From Adenanthera pavonina (Eukaryota > Streptophyta > Magnoliopsida > Fabales > Fabaceae), in assembly GCA_026686845.1 (NCBI GenBank), contig JAIVEN010000007.1, positions 32,981,001 through 33,045,000 on the forward strand: a stretch of DNA of 64,000 nt. Reading direction: 5' to 3'. The notes below the pieces were generated by a model that searched no databases, was not told where the DNA came from, and worked only from the letters and a program-made list of their open reading frames with translations. Within the stretch, counting starts at the first letter, position 1, and each line of letters starts with the position of its first letter. Below, piece by piece: positions 37,791-50,549 of this stretch. The translations under genes and the position numbers were made by a program.

Positions 37791-39047
37791 TAGCCCATAG
37801 ACCTTTTCCCTTCTTACAGTGCCACCAAAGCACTAAGTCGTGTCCAAATCTTCAGGCTTCATCTCATTTGGAAGTTTCCAATCAAAATGGTAAAGCAAAC
37901 TGGCGAGAACAAGTTCAATAACAACCAAAGCAAATGTGATTCTAGGGCATATTCTCCTCCCAGCACCAAATGGAATATACTCAAAATTTGTTCCTTTGTA
38001 ATCAATTGAGCTATTAAGAAATCTCTCAGGTTGGAATTTCTCAGGTTGGACTGTAACCAAATGGAGTTTACAACCCGCATTAATCTTTGATGCTAATTGA
38101 TGACAAATAACAAGATGCTTATATATATATATATATATATATATGTATGATTAAAGAAACTCCGACTAACCAGAATAACAGCTTTGATGTTGTCGAGAGT
38201 TAAGGGAATTTCTAGGTTATTCTCCTTTTGAATTCTTAAAAGAACATCAACTAGATCCTACTCCTCTGCCTCAATGTTTGTATGGCTTCCCTTCTTTTCT
38301 TTGTGGTCGTTGATGATATTTTCGTGCATTGTATCAATCACTTTGGCCATTTTCTTAACTTCAGCATCCGTCCCAATGATCACACGAACGATTTTGAGCG
38401 AAGGAAAGACCACTCCCCAATTGAACCCCGTACGCCAAACTTGATAGGATTTCTTCTACGTTCTTTGTCCTTTTACCAAAAGTTGCACGTGTAACTATAT
38501 ATCGAATTCCTGAGTGGGAAAATTTTCTTCCCAACATCCATGACGGAACCTTCGTGTTCTTCATATATGTTGTTTACAAGTGCTGATACCTCCTCTACCC
38601 TTATCATTCTAAATGATTGGACCCTCTTTGCAGACAAAAGCTCCAACATACAAATCTTTAGAAGCACCTCTAATGGTTTCCATATGGCAAGAAGGATATG
38701 TCTGTGCAATTGTAAGCTAAGACCTGGCCGACAAGAATTCTGGGTCTATTGGTGAAGATTTGATCAGGTGTATTCATGATCTCTTTGGCTAGGTCAAGCG
38801 AAGAGATTACCACATTGGATGTCTCTCCGAGTTGAAGGTAGATTATGGGTCCATACTTGTTTGCAATGTCTCTCAGAGAGCGATGAGGTAGTGACCCTGC
38901 AAGTTGGTGAAGGTTTCCTATGAGAGGTAGTTTACATGGCCCCGGGGGTAAGGTTTTAGAGGGTTTGTTAGAAGTTGATAGTTTGTATATCACAAGGAGG
39001 AAGAAAAAGAAGGTGAAGAGAGTGGAGTCTGGGATCTCAATCTCCAT
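37790..39047 (-). pseudogene. CYP71D-like P450 pseudogene
   Basis: A broken paralogue of the neighbouring P450s. It opens with a normal start and anchor, LPPGP and LGETSNVVISS, through LPYGNH (39047 to about 38670). There the Trp codon has become TAG and one base is lost, shifting the frame. Further frame changes lie near 38510 and 38410. The second exon has lost its first part: the intron joins directly to PEKFQPERF (about 38045), so the I-helix and the ExxR helix are gone. The heme loop reads FGAGRRICPR, with the usual final Gly replaced by Arg. A TAG falls in the DLDTT-stop stretch near the C-terminus. The Cys ligand remains, but no functional protein is possible. The intron remnant matches that of the P450 at 30.1-31.8 kb. 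Confidence 0.93.
38120..38145. repeat. AT microsatellite in P450 pseudogene intron
   Basis: About twelve AT repeats in the intron of the P450 pseudogene. Confidence 0.8.
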
Positions 39048-39091
39048 GATCTGAATCTCAAAAGAAGGGTGGTGTAGGGAAGAAATATGGT

Positions 39092-39098
39092 TTTATAA
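39092..39098 (-). promoter_or_regulatory. Remnant TATA box of P450 pseudogene
   Basis: TATAAAA followed by ACCA on the minus strand, 45 bases before the start codon. The upstream TTCATTCAC block kept by the intact paralogues is lost here. Confidence 0.5.
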
Positions 39099-40672
39099 GA
39101 GGTATACATTTTGGAAACTTTTATCAAATAAGTAATTAATTTTTTCGTAAGGAGGAAGCAAACTTATTATGACTTTGTTTAGTCAGATTATTTGTAGTTT
39201 TGTATTAATATGGAAGCCTTATGTTATGATATTGCAAAATTGTTAGATGTTAAGTGATAATATGAAGTTAAAAGAAATTCAAAAACGGACAAAGTTAAAA
39301 AATCTTGTTCTTGTATTGTCGGTTGAATTTAATTTAATTTAGTTTGAATTCTTAACTTTATCTAATAGTCTTTAGAGGTTTCATTAGATTTTAGTCTTCT
39401 ATTTATAGACTTTTATAGTACCACTTTTCTTCAAATCAATTAATTTAGAATATTTTTTATTTGTGAGTTCCTCACTAGTTATTTGTATTCTTCTTAGAAT
39501 ACACTCAATTTATCAAGAAAGTATTTATTTTTGTGACATCTCCTATAGTTAGAGTTCTTTAAAACATGTTCTCATTAGATTTTACTTTGAGTCAAGCTTC
39601 CACGTTATTTTCCTTTGTATTTTCTGGGTTCTAAAACAAATTCCTCATGGGACCCACATCACAAATGGTTTGTGATCTAGTGGTGAAAAAATAGAAAATA
39701 GTTTCTAACCCATAGGCTTCACTTAGAAGGAAATGGTTTCAGACATTGGGGCTTTCGACTGTTACCAAGATAAAGTAGTTTTGTCCAATCATATAAATCT
39801 AATTAGTAAAAGAAAACGAAGACAGAAAGAAAGAAAGTCAATTGGTAGCATATAGGCCAACGAAAACGTAAAAGGAATCCTTAAGCAAAAGCCGTTTGGT
39901 ATGATACATCCCTTTTCAATAAAAGAAAAGCCCCGGAAAATGGGTTCTCATGGATTTTTGTATGAGTTGATGAAATATCTGGGTAAAAATAAGAATTTGC
40001 CAAATAGGTCCTCAATTTAAACTGAAATAGAACTTTATGGAATAAATATTGTTCTTTTTCTCTTTTTATGTTTGGGGTATTTTTGTCTTCTTGTTCTTTG
40101 TTGTTTCCATTTCCTACTTTACCAAATAAGCTATCAGAGATTTCTATCTCCATTATGAACCATACCAAACATAAGCATTTCCATTCCATCATATTCATTA
40201 TTCATTTTCTTTTTCCATAAATTTCGATTATATGTACTAAATGGGGCCTTAAGTTAAAATATAATTCAAACTTTATTATTTGGGACCCTGTCCTCAATAT
40301 TACTCGATTAAGGTTCTCGCCTCAATTCCCTCCCAACCTCATAAATAATATAACTTACAAGATAAATGTGCATCTTTGTTGGAGAAATAGTTTTAGAAAA
40401 TAGATTATTTGGAGTTGAAAATCAAATGAGAAGGCGACAAATTAATCATGACATTAATCCACTATGCTACATTACTTACAAAATCTATGTATAATTGTTT
40501 TTTTCCTTTTAAGTGAAAAGGAAATAGAAAATTCTCTGTGCACTTGAAGGGTGACAAACATAACTTATTTCCACAAGAAAAAAGAAAAAGAAAATGAAGC
40601 AATGTCAGAAAGAAGGTGATCAATGTGCTGTATTTTTGGTTCCAAAAGTGGCTTCAAAGAAGCTCCCATTAA
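39099..40672. other. Intergenic, no gene seen
   Basis: AT-rich DNA between the P450 pseudogene and the 3' end of the X8 gene. The first 100 bases keep pieces of the duplicated P450 upstream region (for example GCAAACTTATTA), with a large internal loss relative to unit A. Nothing else was resolved. Confidence 0.55.
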
Positions 40673-42389
40673 TTAATTGTACACAAAGTGGCATCCATCG
40701 TAGCCTGCGAATAAAGCAAAAGGGGAAAAAACGATCACTTCCGCCAAAACATAATAGTACTAAGAAGTTGTGTGTGTGTATAAACTTAATTATCCATATA
40801 TGTCTCAATTTTAATTTTGTGGACGAAAAATAGAGAATGAAAATTTTCAATATACCAATTGAATTCAAATTCGTGAGAAATAGAAGACTCACTGGGGTCC
40901 ACGGAAACCAAGATGGCAGTCCCTCCAAAATCACAGGTACCACCAGCAGCCTTGGAATTTTGCCAGTAACTATTGAAGGCAAATGAAGCATGAGCGATGA
41001 TAGTGCTCGGCTTAAAACAAGGCCCATTGGGCTGAATCGGGTCACAATCTGCTCCTGTCTCACAAGCATAGTTCAAGGCCTCTTGCAGGATTGGGTCTGG
41101 TACCGATGGCTTAGCCACACACCATAAGGCTCCACTTGGGGCCATGTTGTAAGGAGGAGGAGGCACTGATGGTGGTGGATACACAACTGGCGGCTCAAAC
41201 ACTCCTGGGCTTGGAACGGTACCTCCACTAGGAGATGGAATTGTACTTGGTGGACTTGTGGCTGACCCAGGTGGGCCTGGAAGAATGATAGGAGGATTTT
41301 GTATCGGTCCAGGTGAGCCTGGGGTAGAACCTCCACTTGGTGAAGGAACAGTACTCGGTGGGTTTGTTGTTGACCCAGGTGGGCTTGGTAAAATAACAGG
41401 AGGATTTTGTATTGGTTCTGGTGAGCCCGGCCCTGTACCTTCACTTGGGGGCGGAATAGTACTTGGTGGACTTATTGCAGACCCAGGCGGACCTGGAAGA
41501 ATGATGGGAGGATTTTGTATCGGTTCAGGTGAGCCTGGGGTAGAACCTCCACTTGGTGACGGAACAATACTTGGTGGGTTTGTTGTTGACTCAGGTGGGC
41601 CTGGTAAAATGATAGGAGGATTTTGTATTGGTTCAGGTGAGCCCGGTCCAGTACCTTCACTTGGGGACGGTACAGTACTTGGTGGATTCATTGTAGACCC
41701 AGGTGGACCTGGAAAAATGATAGGAGGATTTTGTACAGGTTCAGGTGAGCCTGGGCCACTGCCTTCACTTGGGGATGGAATAGTACTTGGTGGGCTTGTT
41801 GTAGACCCAGATGGGTTTGGAATGCTACCAGGTGGACCTGGGATAATGACGGGAGGATTTTGCAACGGTGAGCCTGCAGAGTTACCAGGCGAGTTTGGAA
41901 TACTTTGTGGTGTTGGTGTGGGCAGAGATCCAGAAGGGCCTGGAGGTGGCAATTGAAGGCCCGCTGGTGGGGGAGGATAACAAAACGGAGGGCTATTTTG
42001 TGGTAAGGGAATAGGAGCTAAAGATTCATAAGGAGGCAAAGGAGACAATGAATCAACACTTTGTGCATTTGAAAGTTCCAAAGAAGAATATAGATCAAAA
42101 TGTTTGAAAGCCATTCTCAACTTCTTCGCATGCTTATGTGTCAGAATTCTCCCATGCTTTGTACCTTTGGACACCCTTATCGTTCTCTCTGCATCTGTAA
42201 ATTGGGAAAAAGCAAAGAGACTCGTGCAACTCAATATTAAAGATTTTAATCAGTTTCATGTCAGAGTTTATTAGTACAAATGAAAGCAAGTAGGACAAAC
42301 TTTGGTGTAATTCTGATATTAGACATACCACAATGAGTGATAGAAATAACTGCTAGAGTCAGATAGAGGAGAAGAAAGCCACTTCTCAT
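40673..42389 (-). CDS. X8/CBM43 domain protein with proline-rich repeats
   Basis: A secreted protein that probably acts in the cell wall. X8 (CBM43) domains bind beta-1,3-glucan (callose) in relatives such as plasmodesmal callose-binding proteins. The exons are 42329-42389, 40893-42194 and 40704 down to 40673; the phases fit and give 464 residues. An N-terminal signal peptide (1-20) ends in the first exon. A basic stretch follows, then a long Pro/Ser/Gly region (about 70-370) built of 36-residue units of the type QNPPIILPGPPGS. The X8 domain fills 376-464 with six Cys (in ALWCV, YAC, ADC, GPC, GTC and DGC). The last exon codes only the end, YDGCHFVYN. No C-terminal hydrophobic tail follows, so a GPI anchor is not expected. 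The repeats are tandem at the DNA level with a 108-bp period. Confidence 0.9.
41291..41861 (-). repeat. 108-bp coding minisatellite
   Basis: The block GGAGGATTTT (plus strand) recurs at 41291, 41399, 41507, 41615 and 41723, exactly 108 bases apart each time, and again at 41852 after 129 bases. It encodes the 36-residue Pro-rich unit of the X8 protein. All spacings are multiples of three, so the frame is preserved. Confidence 0.9.
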
Positions 42390-44419
42390 CCTCAAGCAGC
42401 CTCTGCTTCTTTCAAATACTACTCACAGCTCACACCAATGCTCTGTGCTGTGTTATACAAGATGCTTGTAATTAAAGCTTTGCTTTTTCAATACAGCACT
42501 GAAAGACCAGAATGTAATACGCACAATGGTGAGGTTTTATAACAAATGCAGACTTGGAAGAGCCCTAGAGCTGCCCAGAATGAAGGAATGAAGAGTAGTT
42601 AGAGCCATGGAAGTTAAGTGATTCTTTGGTCGGTCATCCTTTGCTTCAAGAAGTGCCCATGAAGGGAATGATATGAAAGAAGAAAAAACAAAGGAACAGA
42701 AAAGGGCCTATTTATGGTAAGCAGTTCATTTTTAACACTGTCTATGTTAAGCTCTGTTCGTGTGGGTATATATGCTTGCTTAGCTATTGAAAAAGACGAA
42801 AGTAAGGGTTTTTATGCCCCTTTTGTGTTTGCTTGCTTTCTACTCAAAGCTCTGTCTTTCTTTATCTGTGTGTTACTTTTCTTCCATGGAAGCCCCAGGA
42901 CGAAGCACAGCCTGTGGTGGCGTGAGAAAGAGGGATTGAAGTGGTCAAGTTCTACGAGCAGCACAAGCATTAGATACTTGAAAGTTATGAAGTGGATTCC
43001 CGGTTTTTGTGCTTATATATAAAATTACCAGAAGCCATGGTGGTTCCTGTCATTCTTGCGCTAATTAACATGCTTTAGGAAAAGTTTGCTTTTAGTTTAG
43101 GCTTCCATGTAATTACTCGACCTTGTCATTGTCTCAGATTAGTATTTAAGGTTCTTTGTTTTGAAAGGGAAGGGAGGAAGGAAAATGGGTTGATATTAAA
43201 TTACTTCTTTTTATCTTTTTGATAAATCATCCATATTTCAAAGTCACATTGAGTTCTAAATCAATCTAAGTAGACTACGAAAGTGACAAAATTTTCCCAA
43301 TAAGTATTTAACATAATTGTATACTTAAGGTTCGACATAAAACTACTAGTTTAGTTTGCTTTCAACAAAGATGCACACTCATTGGTAGTAATACTAAATT
43401 ACTATCATAGCATTAAAAACAAAAATGATATTCAAAATTTTTGCCATTAAAATAAAGATATTTGGAGGCTAATAACAAAGATGCTCAAGTACTTGGATTG
43501 TGGAGGCTTTTGAGTTAAAAACTGTGGGCTTTAGATTTTTCAATGGGGATGGATTGAACAATGGTTTTTGAGAATAATGTTGACTGATCAGTGAGAATGC
43601 AGAGATGCCATGACCAATGAACATGTACACTCTCTTTCTTTTATGCAGAGAGACAGCATACTGTGCTCCTTCATTGATGTCTTTTCTTTACCTATATATT
43701 CCATCCTTGGGTCAAAGGTTATGTTTGATGTAATATAATATAATGGTACATATGAAAAGGATAAGAAATAATAAAAAAATGTGAATAGAAAATTAATCAT
43801 TTAATTTATTCCTTATAATTTATATTTATTTTCAATTTGATCTCCATAATTAATTTCGTTTTTTCATATCACTTCTTAATCTTTCTCTTCTTAGATAGTC
43901 CATAGCCTCACATTTATACTTAGTTTGGGAAGAATTTTGTCCAGAGATAGCTAGGAAAACACTCTCACCATTTTGCTGACATGGCTAGCAATGAATGATG
44001 TGGCAGACACACGTAAGTTGACAACTAGACACTATTCATGTCCTTAACATTGCTCCATATTGCTTACTAAAAAATTTTAATATTAATTTTTTTTTCCATT
44101 CTATTTCATTGCCAATACAATTTAAGGACTGAAAAATTAATCAGAGTGATTTTGTTGATGAAAAGTACTGATGAACCGATCGTGTTTTTAGGTATAGAAT
44201 TAGGGGAAAAAATAAAAGAAAAACAATAGATAAGTATTATATATCTCATTTTTCATACACTAATTAAAGAAGAAACATCATCTTATAATTATTTACCAAG
44301 CAATTCCTTTACGTTTAGGCTAAAGTAAACAAAAATTACCCGTAGATATTGATTTCAAATTTTCAAAAAAGCACCTGTTTGTGACAGAGCAGATCAGTAA
44401 AATGAAAAAGCAAAAGCCG
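42390..44419. other. Intergenic, no gene seen
   Basis: 5' flank of the X8 gene and 3' flank of the ZIP gene. No coding region or clear transposon was recognised. Confidence 0.5.
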
Positions 44420-46805
44420 TTAAGCCCATTTGGCCAAAAGAGACATGGAAGCAGAGCCAAGGAGAAGAGAGAGATTGGCTCCAAGATGGAGCTTGACATT
44501 GTTTTGGAGTTTAGGGTTCCTGAAATCAGCAGCAAGAAGATCAACCAGAGCCATATAAATCAAGATCCCAGCTGATGCAGAATTGAAAATCCCTTCCACT
44601 ATGAGAGAAGCTGGGCTGTTCTCGGAGTACACTTTTGAAATTCCCATTCCTATCCCTATCCCGATCGGTGTTGTCAGCGAGAAAAATGTTGCCATTATCG
44701 CCGTGGCTCTTGACTTGAACTTTGCCTACCCACAAAAATTAAATGTTGTTTCTCAATGTTAGACACTAGAAGATCTTGAAAATTTACAATTCTTGCAAGC
44801 AATTAAGCACCCGTTTGATATATTATATAAGACTTGTATGAGTTTATATAATTTTATTATTTGCCTTGCATATATAATGTATTATATAAACTTATTACTT
44901 TTTTTTTTTTGCTTGATATAAACTTATAACTTCAAATTTTCATATATATCCTTCTTAACAATGTAGGAGAAAAAGCTTGTCACAAAAAGGAGTTGCTGTT
45001 TCTCAACTTTAGAAATTTAAAGCACTTAATTTTAAATTTTTCTTGTACATAGTGATGCAAAGCTATGAATCTAAAATCATTCACTAAATATCTTCAATTT
45101 TTAATAATTAATATAAGGAAAAGTAACAGAAGCAGTTTACCCTTAACAAAAAGTTGGTAATTTTATTTTATTGAATAGGAGAGGATGTTGTCATGATGGC
45201 AACACATGCAACCCAATGTACTAACTTTTCAACTTTAAGCTCCTGCTTACTCAAAACCAACTTTAAGAGAAAAAATAATGATAATCTATACTCAACCAAC
45301 TTATATTGACTTCTTTTTGCTTTTGACCAAATTATGCTTATGGCATCTTCAAATCCCCTCCAATTTATATTTTTTTAATAATAAGATATTCTTAACTATA
45401 ATCAAAAACTAATCTTTTTTTTGATATATAACTAACTAAAGTGGATTTTATCTATTCTAAAAAGGTATTTTTTATACGCACAGCTAAAAAGCGAATCTAG
45501 AACATAGCTATATACCAATTATGTCAAATCTTATTAGTTAATTTATTTTTTTCATAATATCATACTGCCATATTAATATAATTGATAGAAAATAATATTT
45601 ATAAAAAATATTTGTTATAATTTACTCTATTTTCTAAAAAATTTAATATTATTTACCCTTAACATACACACATATATAATCCATGAAACAAAATATACAC
45701 ACACATATATAAAAGTTAATAGAAGCTGCACTTTTCATAAAAGAATCATTAACAGTGTGCTTTCAATCAACTCAGGTTTAGTAAATCACTCAAACCCAAA
45801 ATTTAATATAATTTAAATTTACTCTCAACACACTCAAACACACAGACACACAGACACACACAATATATATATATATATATATTGAGAAGGATACCTGAGA
45901 GATACAACCACCAAGGCCCACACCCTCAAAGAACTGATGGAAAGAGAGTGCCACTAACAGAGTCTTGATAGCATAAATGGTCCCAGCAGCACCCAAAGAT
46001 ATTCCAATTATCACCGAATGCACCACTATACCCATCTCCAACACCTGAGATTATATCCAAACCAAACATCCAGTAAAATAATAATTACAAACTAATTTTT
46101 CTCAAAGTACTTATGCTTCCCTGATTAAAAAAAATCCAATATCAAACTATGTATAGTATTTAATTATATTTCTTTTCTTACTTGTGATATGATTCTGTGC
46201 CTGATTAACTCTGATGTAACGGCCACCTCATAAGAGTTCTCTGCTGATCCATGAGCATGCCCGTGTGTTGCATGAGTGTGCACATGCATGTGATCGGCAT
46301 GCCCATCATAATCTCCATTCTCTTCATCAGTGGAAACTTGTTTTGAATTGAAATGCTGTCTGTTATAATACCCAGTCGCTAGAGAATCCACCATTAAAGT
46401 TCCTACGGAGGACACCATGGCCACGAACCCAGTGAAGGAGAATTTGTGCCAAGGACTGTCCTTCAAGCATGGTGAGGTCAAGGTCTCGAATGCTTCAGGA
46501 AGTATGTGAACGAACCCAGTGGCTAGAATCACTCCTGCTGCGAAAGCCTTCACCATGAAGAACAGATCACTTTCAGGCTTAAGAGTTGGGATTCTCTTGC
46601 TCAGCAAGGGAAGACTCACCCCAAGACCACCAGCGATCAGCACAGAAGCTATGGAGCCTAGCTTGTATTTGAGGGCTTCACCGGCATCGTCACTGTTCTT
46701 GGCTTTTGATAGATCACAGGAACAGCCATCCCCAGAAGCCTCAGTAGGGAAGATGAAGATGATGATGAGAAGCATATAAACACAGAGAAATTTAGAGTTG
46801 ATCAT
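44420..46805 (-). CDS. ZIP family zinc/iron transporter
   Basis: A membrane transporter that moves Zn, Fe or related divalent metals into the cytosol, most like plant ZIP1/3/5-type proteins. The exons are 46182-46805, 45895-46044 and 44420-44725, with both introns in phase 0. They give 359 residues, typical for the family. Visible features are a hydrophobic N-terminal leader (about 5-22), transmembrane segments around 46-68, 82-102 and 122-145, and a cytosolic His-rich loop (169-185) with seven His, between TM3 and TM4. The TM4 metal motif HSVIIGISLG (H217) and the TM5 motif SFHQFFEGVGLGG (H244, E248) follow, then three C-terminal segments ending in LLAKWA. All metal-site residues are present. 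Metal preference and plasma-membrane location are inferred from the family. Confidence 0.93.
45858..45882. repeat. AT microsatellite in ZIP intron
   Basis: An AT repeat next to CACA-rich DNA in the second intron of the ZIP gene, close to the donor site. Confidence 0.75.
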
Positions 46806-49800
46806 TGTGAAGGAAATAGAGAGATGATGATTTTGTTGAGGATGATGTTAAAGGGGGAAAAGCTTGAGGGTTTCGTGGATGAGTTGAAGGATCACTGATA
46901 GGCAGGCTCTGTATGATGAGAAAAAGGGAAGAAATAGAAGCCACTCTGGGAGGCTGATATTTTGAGAATCTTTATGACAGGCCATAATTTATATTCTGTG
47001 AAGTACTCCAAAATGATAATAATAATAATGATATATACACATTGAACGAACAGTTAAAGAAATAACTGAGCGATACGTACGTGTGAGTGTGATCGGTTGA
47101 GAATAATTAATTAAGAAATGTTGATTGCCATTACCCCATAAATTAGGCTAATCAAGTTTGGCCATAATTTGGTTCGAAGAGCTGTTCTGGTTTGAGGATC
47201 CAATGCAATTTGATTTTGTTGCATAATAAGTCAAAATGCTGAAAATTTTATAAATTTTAAATCGTGTGGATCAATAATTTCTAACTTCAGATTAAGTTTG
47301 ATAATCATGAGACAAAGCATTTTTCATGTATTAAACCTCTGCACAAAATGGTTGGTTCTTTTCTAAAAATCAATATTTAATTACATGCATATTGCAACTA
47401 TTTAAAAAAAAGGTTAACAGTAAATAAGTTTTTACTCATTCGTTTAAATCTTGTAGACGAAATAAGTTACATTAGAAGTACTCTCATCAGGCTTTAAGAA
47501 TGCTCAAAGTATAATTTTATTTTAAATATTTGAATTTAACCTTTTAAAAAATACGAAACTCAATCTAACAAAACAAAATTTTAAAATTAATGAAAAATAA
47601 TTAACTTTTTAGATATGTACTTGATATATAGATTGAGATCAGGACTCCACTTTTTTGACACAGTGGGTTGAGAAAAGACATGTAGTTGGTGGGGTACATA
47701 GAAATATTGGGAGAAGTTAGTGAAAATGTTAAAATATTACGAACTTCTAAGAAAATCGGCCAGCAAATTTACTTAGCAAGAAAATGAGAATGAAAAAGGA
47801 ATAAATTTTTCAAAGACCCAACTTAATTTGCTCCTAATTATATTAATTAGTTAAAGGAAACATCCGGTTAAACAAAATAGATCTTCTGTTGACAAGACCA
47901 TAAACAATGAATATAGTACTATTAGCATGGGTTCCATTTTGATTTTTAGTTAGTTAAAAATGAGTTTTGTTAAAATTGACTTTACAACGTAGTTATGATA
48001 AAAACTAGTTTTAGGCTAATGTGTTTATGTTTAAATGATTTATTTAAAAATTGATTTTGACAAAACTCATGATTTTTCTCTAAATTAAGTTTAAATTCTA
48101 TTTTATGATTAATTTAATTTCTTTGAACTAAAATTTAATCTGTATTTATTTAATTGAAAACATAGTATATATGATGTAACATTTTTTTACAGGTCATAAT
48201 CTATGAAAATTAAAATTTTGAGGGGACATTCTAGTGCATAGATAGGAGAAATTTTATGGGAATTTTATTTTCCTAGATTTACTATTTTTTCTCATTTTTA
48301 TTGATATATTTTTATCTGACTTTAAAATAAATGTAGATAAACAATGAAGAAGTAGAAAGCAACAATTAAACTACTTCTTCCCAAAACTCGTTTTGTGCCC
48401 AAAATCATTTTCAAACAGAAAAGTGAAATTGAAACAAACACACCCATAAATTAGCGTGGGCTCTAAATATTTTGTATGTAGACCAAGATAAATCACTCAC
48501 TTGTGAATAATATATTGACAACCAACAATAGTTGAATCCAGTAGAAAAAACTTAATTCTCTTTAAGTTGGATTGAGAGTTCAAATCTTATTAATAGAAAA
48601 AATCATATTAAGAGAAATATCTTTAATTGGGCTCGATAATACTTGAATTTGAGTTTATAATATTGAATATCAAATAGTTGTATGAAAAAACAGAGAGATA
48701 GATCAAGGAAACCAATGACAATTAAGTCGAGTCATAAGAAATATATTATTATAAAACTCTTAGATTCAAGATTTGTAAATGAAATTAAAAAATATGATTC
48801 GAAAATCTTTCATCTAGTTGGTGCCTAACTCATTTTGAGGCCTAACTCACTTTGAATTCAAACTAGCTTATAGTATTAGATATCGAATAATTTGTTAAAA
48901 AACATAAAGGGACATGAGGCATTTTAAAGAAGTTGGATGGTAATGTAATATAGTAATTGCAGGAGTTGAGAGAAATATATAAAAGCAAAAATGGGGTCAT
49001 GAAGGGACATCAATGGTGGGGAAAGAGGTCAAACAGACTTATGGTATAATATAATATACACACACACACACACACAAATAAAAAGATAATGTGGACACAA
49101 TGGCGTCATGCAAAACCCCAAAAGCAATGCAACTTACTTTTCTTTGGTAAACAAAGCAATGCAGTTTAGCTGAGATTGGTTGTATGATAGGATAAGCCCA
49201 AGAAAGCCATCTCAAATATGTCGATATAATGTGTCGACACTCCAATTCCAATGTCAAACTCCAATTTTGTTTCGCTATCCCAGAAAGTTTATTAAAGCAT
49301 TCTCCTTTTTTCACACTTATCTGATTTTGAAGCTCATCATTGCATTTTTGACCCCCTATATTATGACATGATGAAACTGCATCATTCTAAAGGTTCTACC
49401 AGCCTCTTCTTAATAAATCAATACATCAATATATATATATATATAGCAACATCTCTTTGCAGTTTATATCACCCTCACACACATGTGGTTTCACCATTGC
49501 ATATATAACCATATATGTTTGAATCTCACTAAGGATGTAATGGCTTCATTAATGAGTAATCCGTAAGTATCTCTCTATAAGTATTATTTGATTTACTTTA
49601 TACTTCATATGAAGTATATGGCCATATTATAATTATATTTGATATATAGGATATACACAATATGATTTACTTTAATGCTTCACAAAAATACAAGGCCACT
49701 TCATAAATTGGTAAGTAATTATAGTGTCTGAAGTCCTAAATGGTGTGTTGGTTCAAATAATTTTCTAAATAGTATAATTTCATTTTAAATTATATATAAA

Positions 49801-50187
49801 GAGGATTTTTATTTTATTTCTCTTTTGACTTTTTTTATTTCAATGTGTGTATAGATGTAAAAATTATTATACATTTTTAGTACATTAATTTGGATTTTAA
49901 TAACACATTTATTTGTGTATTGCATGAAATTTGAAGTGCACTATATTATTTGTAATTTAAGGTTATTATCACAAAATGGTTATATTCTATTGTTATTCTC
50001 TCTCCTTTATATATATATATATATAAGTAAGTTCCCATTTGATTCTTTTAATATTATTTTTATATATTTTTTTTGAAAATTTTAGAATCTTCTTGTTTAT
50101 ATCATAATTCAGCAAACATAACAAAAAGTGGAGAATATTTTCGGTTGTATTTATTATATATTATATTGAAAAAAGATCTTACACGTT
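46806..50187. other. Intergenic, no gene seen
   Basis: AT-rich DNA holding the ZIP promoter at its left edge and a CA microsatellite at about 49054-49076. No protein gene is supported. Confidence 0.55.
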
Positions 50188-50261
50188 GGCCTATTAGCTC
50201 AGTTGGTTAGAGCGTCGTGCTAATAACGCGAAGGTCGCAGGTTCGAGACCTGCATGGGCCA
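50188..50261 (+). tRNA. tRNA-Ile (anticodon AAU)
   Basis: A 74-nt cloverleaf. The acceptor stem GGCCTAT pairs with ATGGGCC (one G-U). The D arm is GCTC/GAGC. The anticodon stem TCGTG/CGCGA has loop CTAATAA, giving anticodon AAT. The T arm GCAGG/CCTGC has loop TTCGAGA, and the discriminator is A. There is no intron. The internal A and B boxes are intact and a TTTT terminator lies 10 bases downstream (50272-50275). CCA is not encoded, as expected for a nuclear gene. It lies 288 bases before the cyclin start codon on the same strand. Confidence 0.97.
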
Positions 50262-50549
50262 ATATTTAAGATTTTCTTCTTTTAGTTCAGTCTCTTTCCT
50301 TATACAAGGGTATAAACGTAAAAGCATCTCCTTTTAAATCCAAAACTCAGGAGGCGCTTTTCCGCTTGCATTCAGATTTTCCCGTTTCTCCCATTCACAA
50401 CTAGACTTTTCTTTTCTCTTTGAATTTCTCCATCGTTCTAACTGAACCTTCGCAATAGCATTCGAATCCTCACCGAATGGTTCCTTTTATGCTTCCGTAG
50501 ACATTCAATTAGCCTGACAAGACTAGGAACAGTCGGTTACGGGAAGGCT

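Noticed and set aside
41258..41956. A 232-codon plus-strand open frame rich in Gly/Pro
   Set aside because: It is the reverse strand of the X8 protein's tandem repeat. The codon periodicity keeps both strands open, and there is no family match or gene structure.
42714..43022. A 102-codon plus-strand open frame between the X8 and ZIP genes
   Set aside because: No recognisable domain and no exon context; hydrophobic low-complexity translation of AT-rich DNA.
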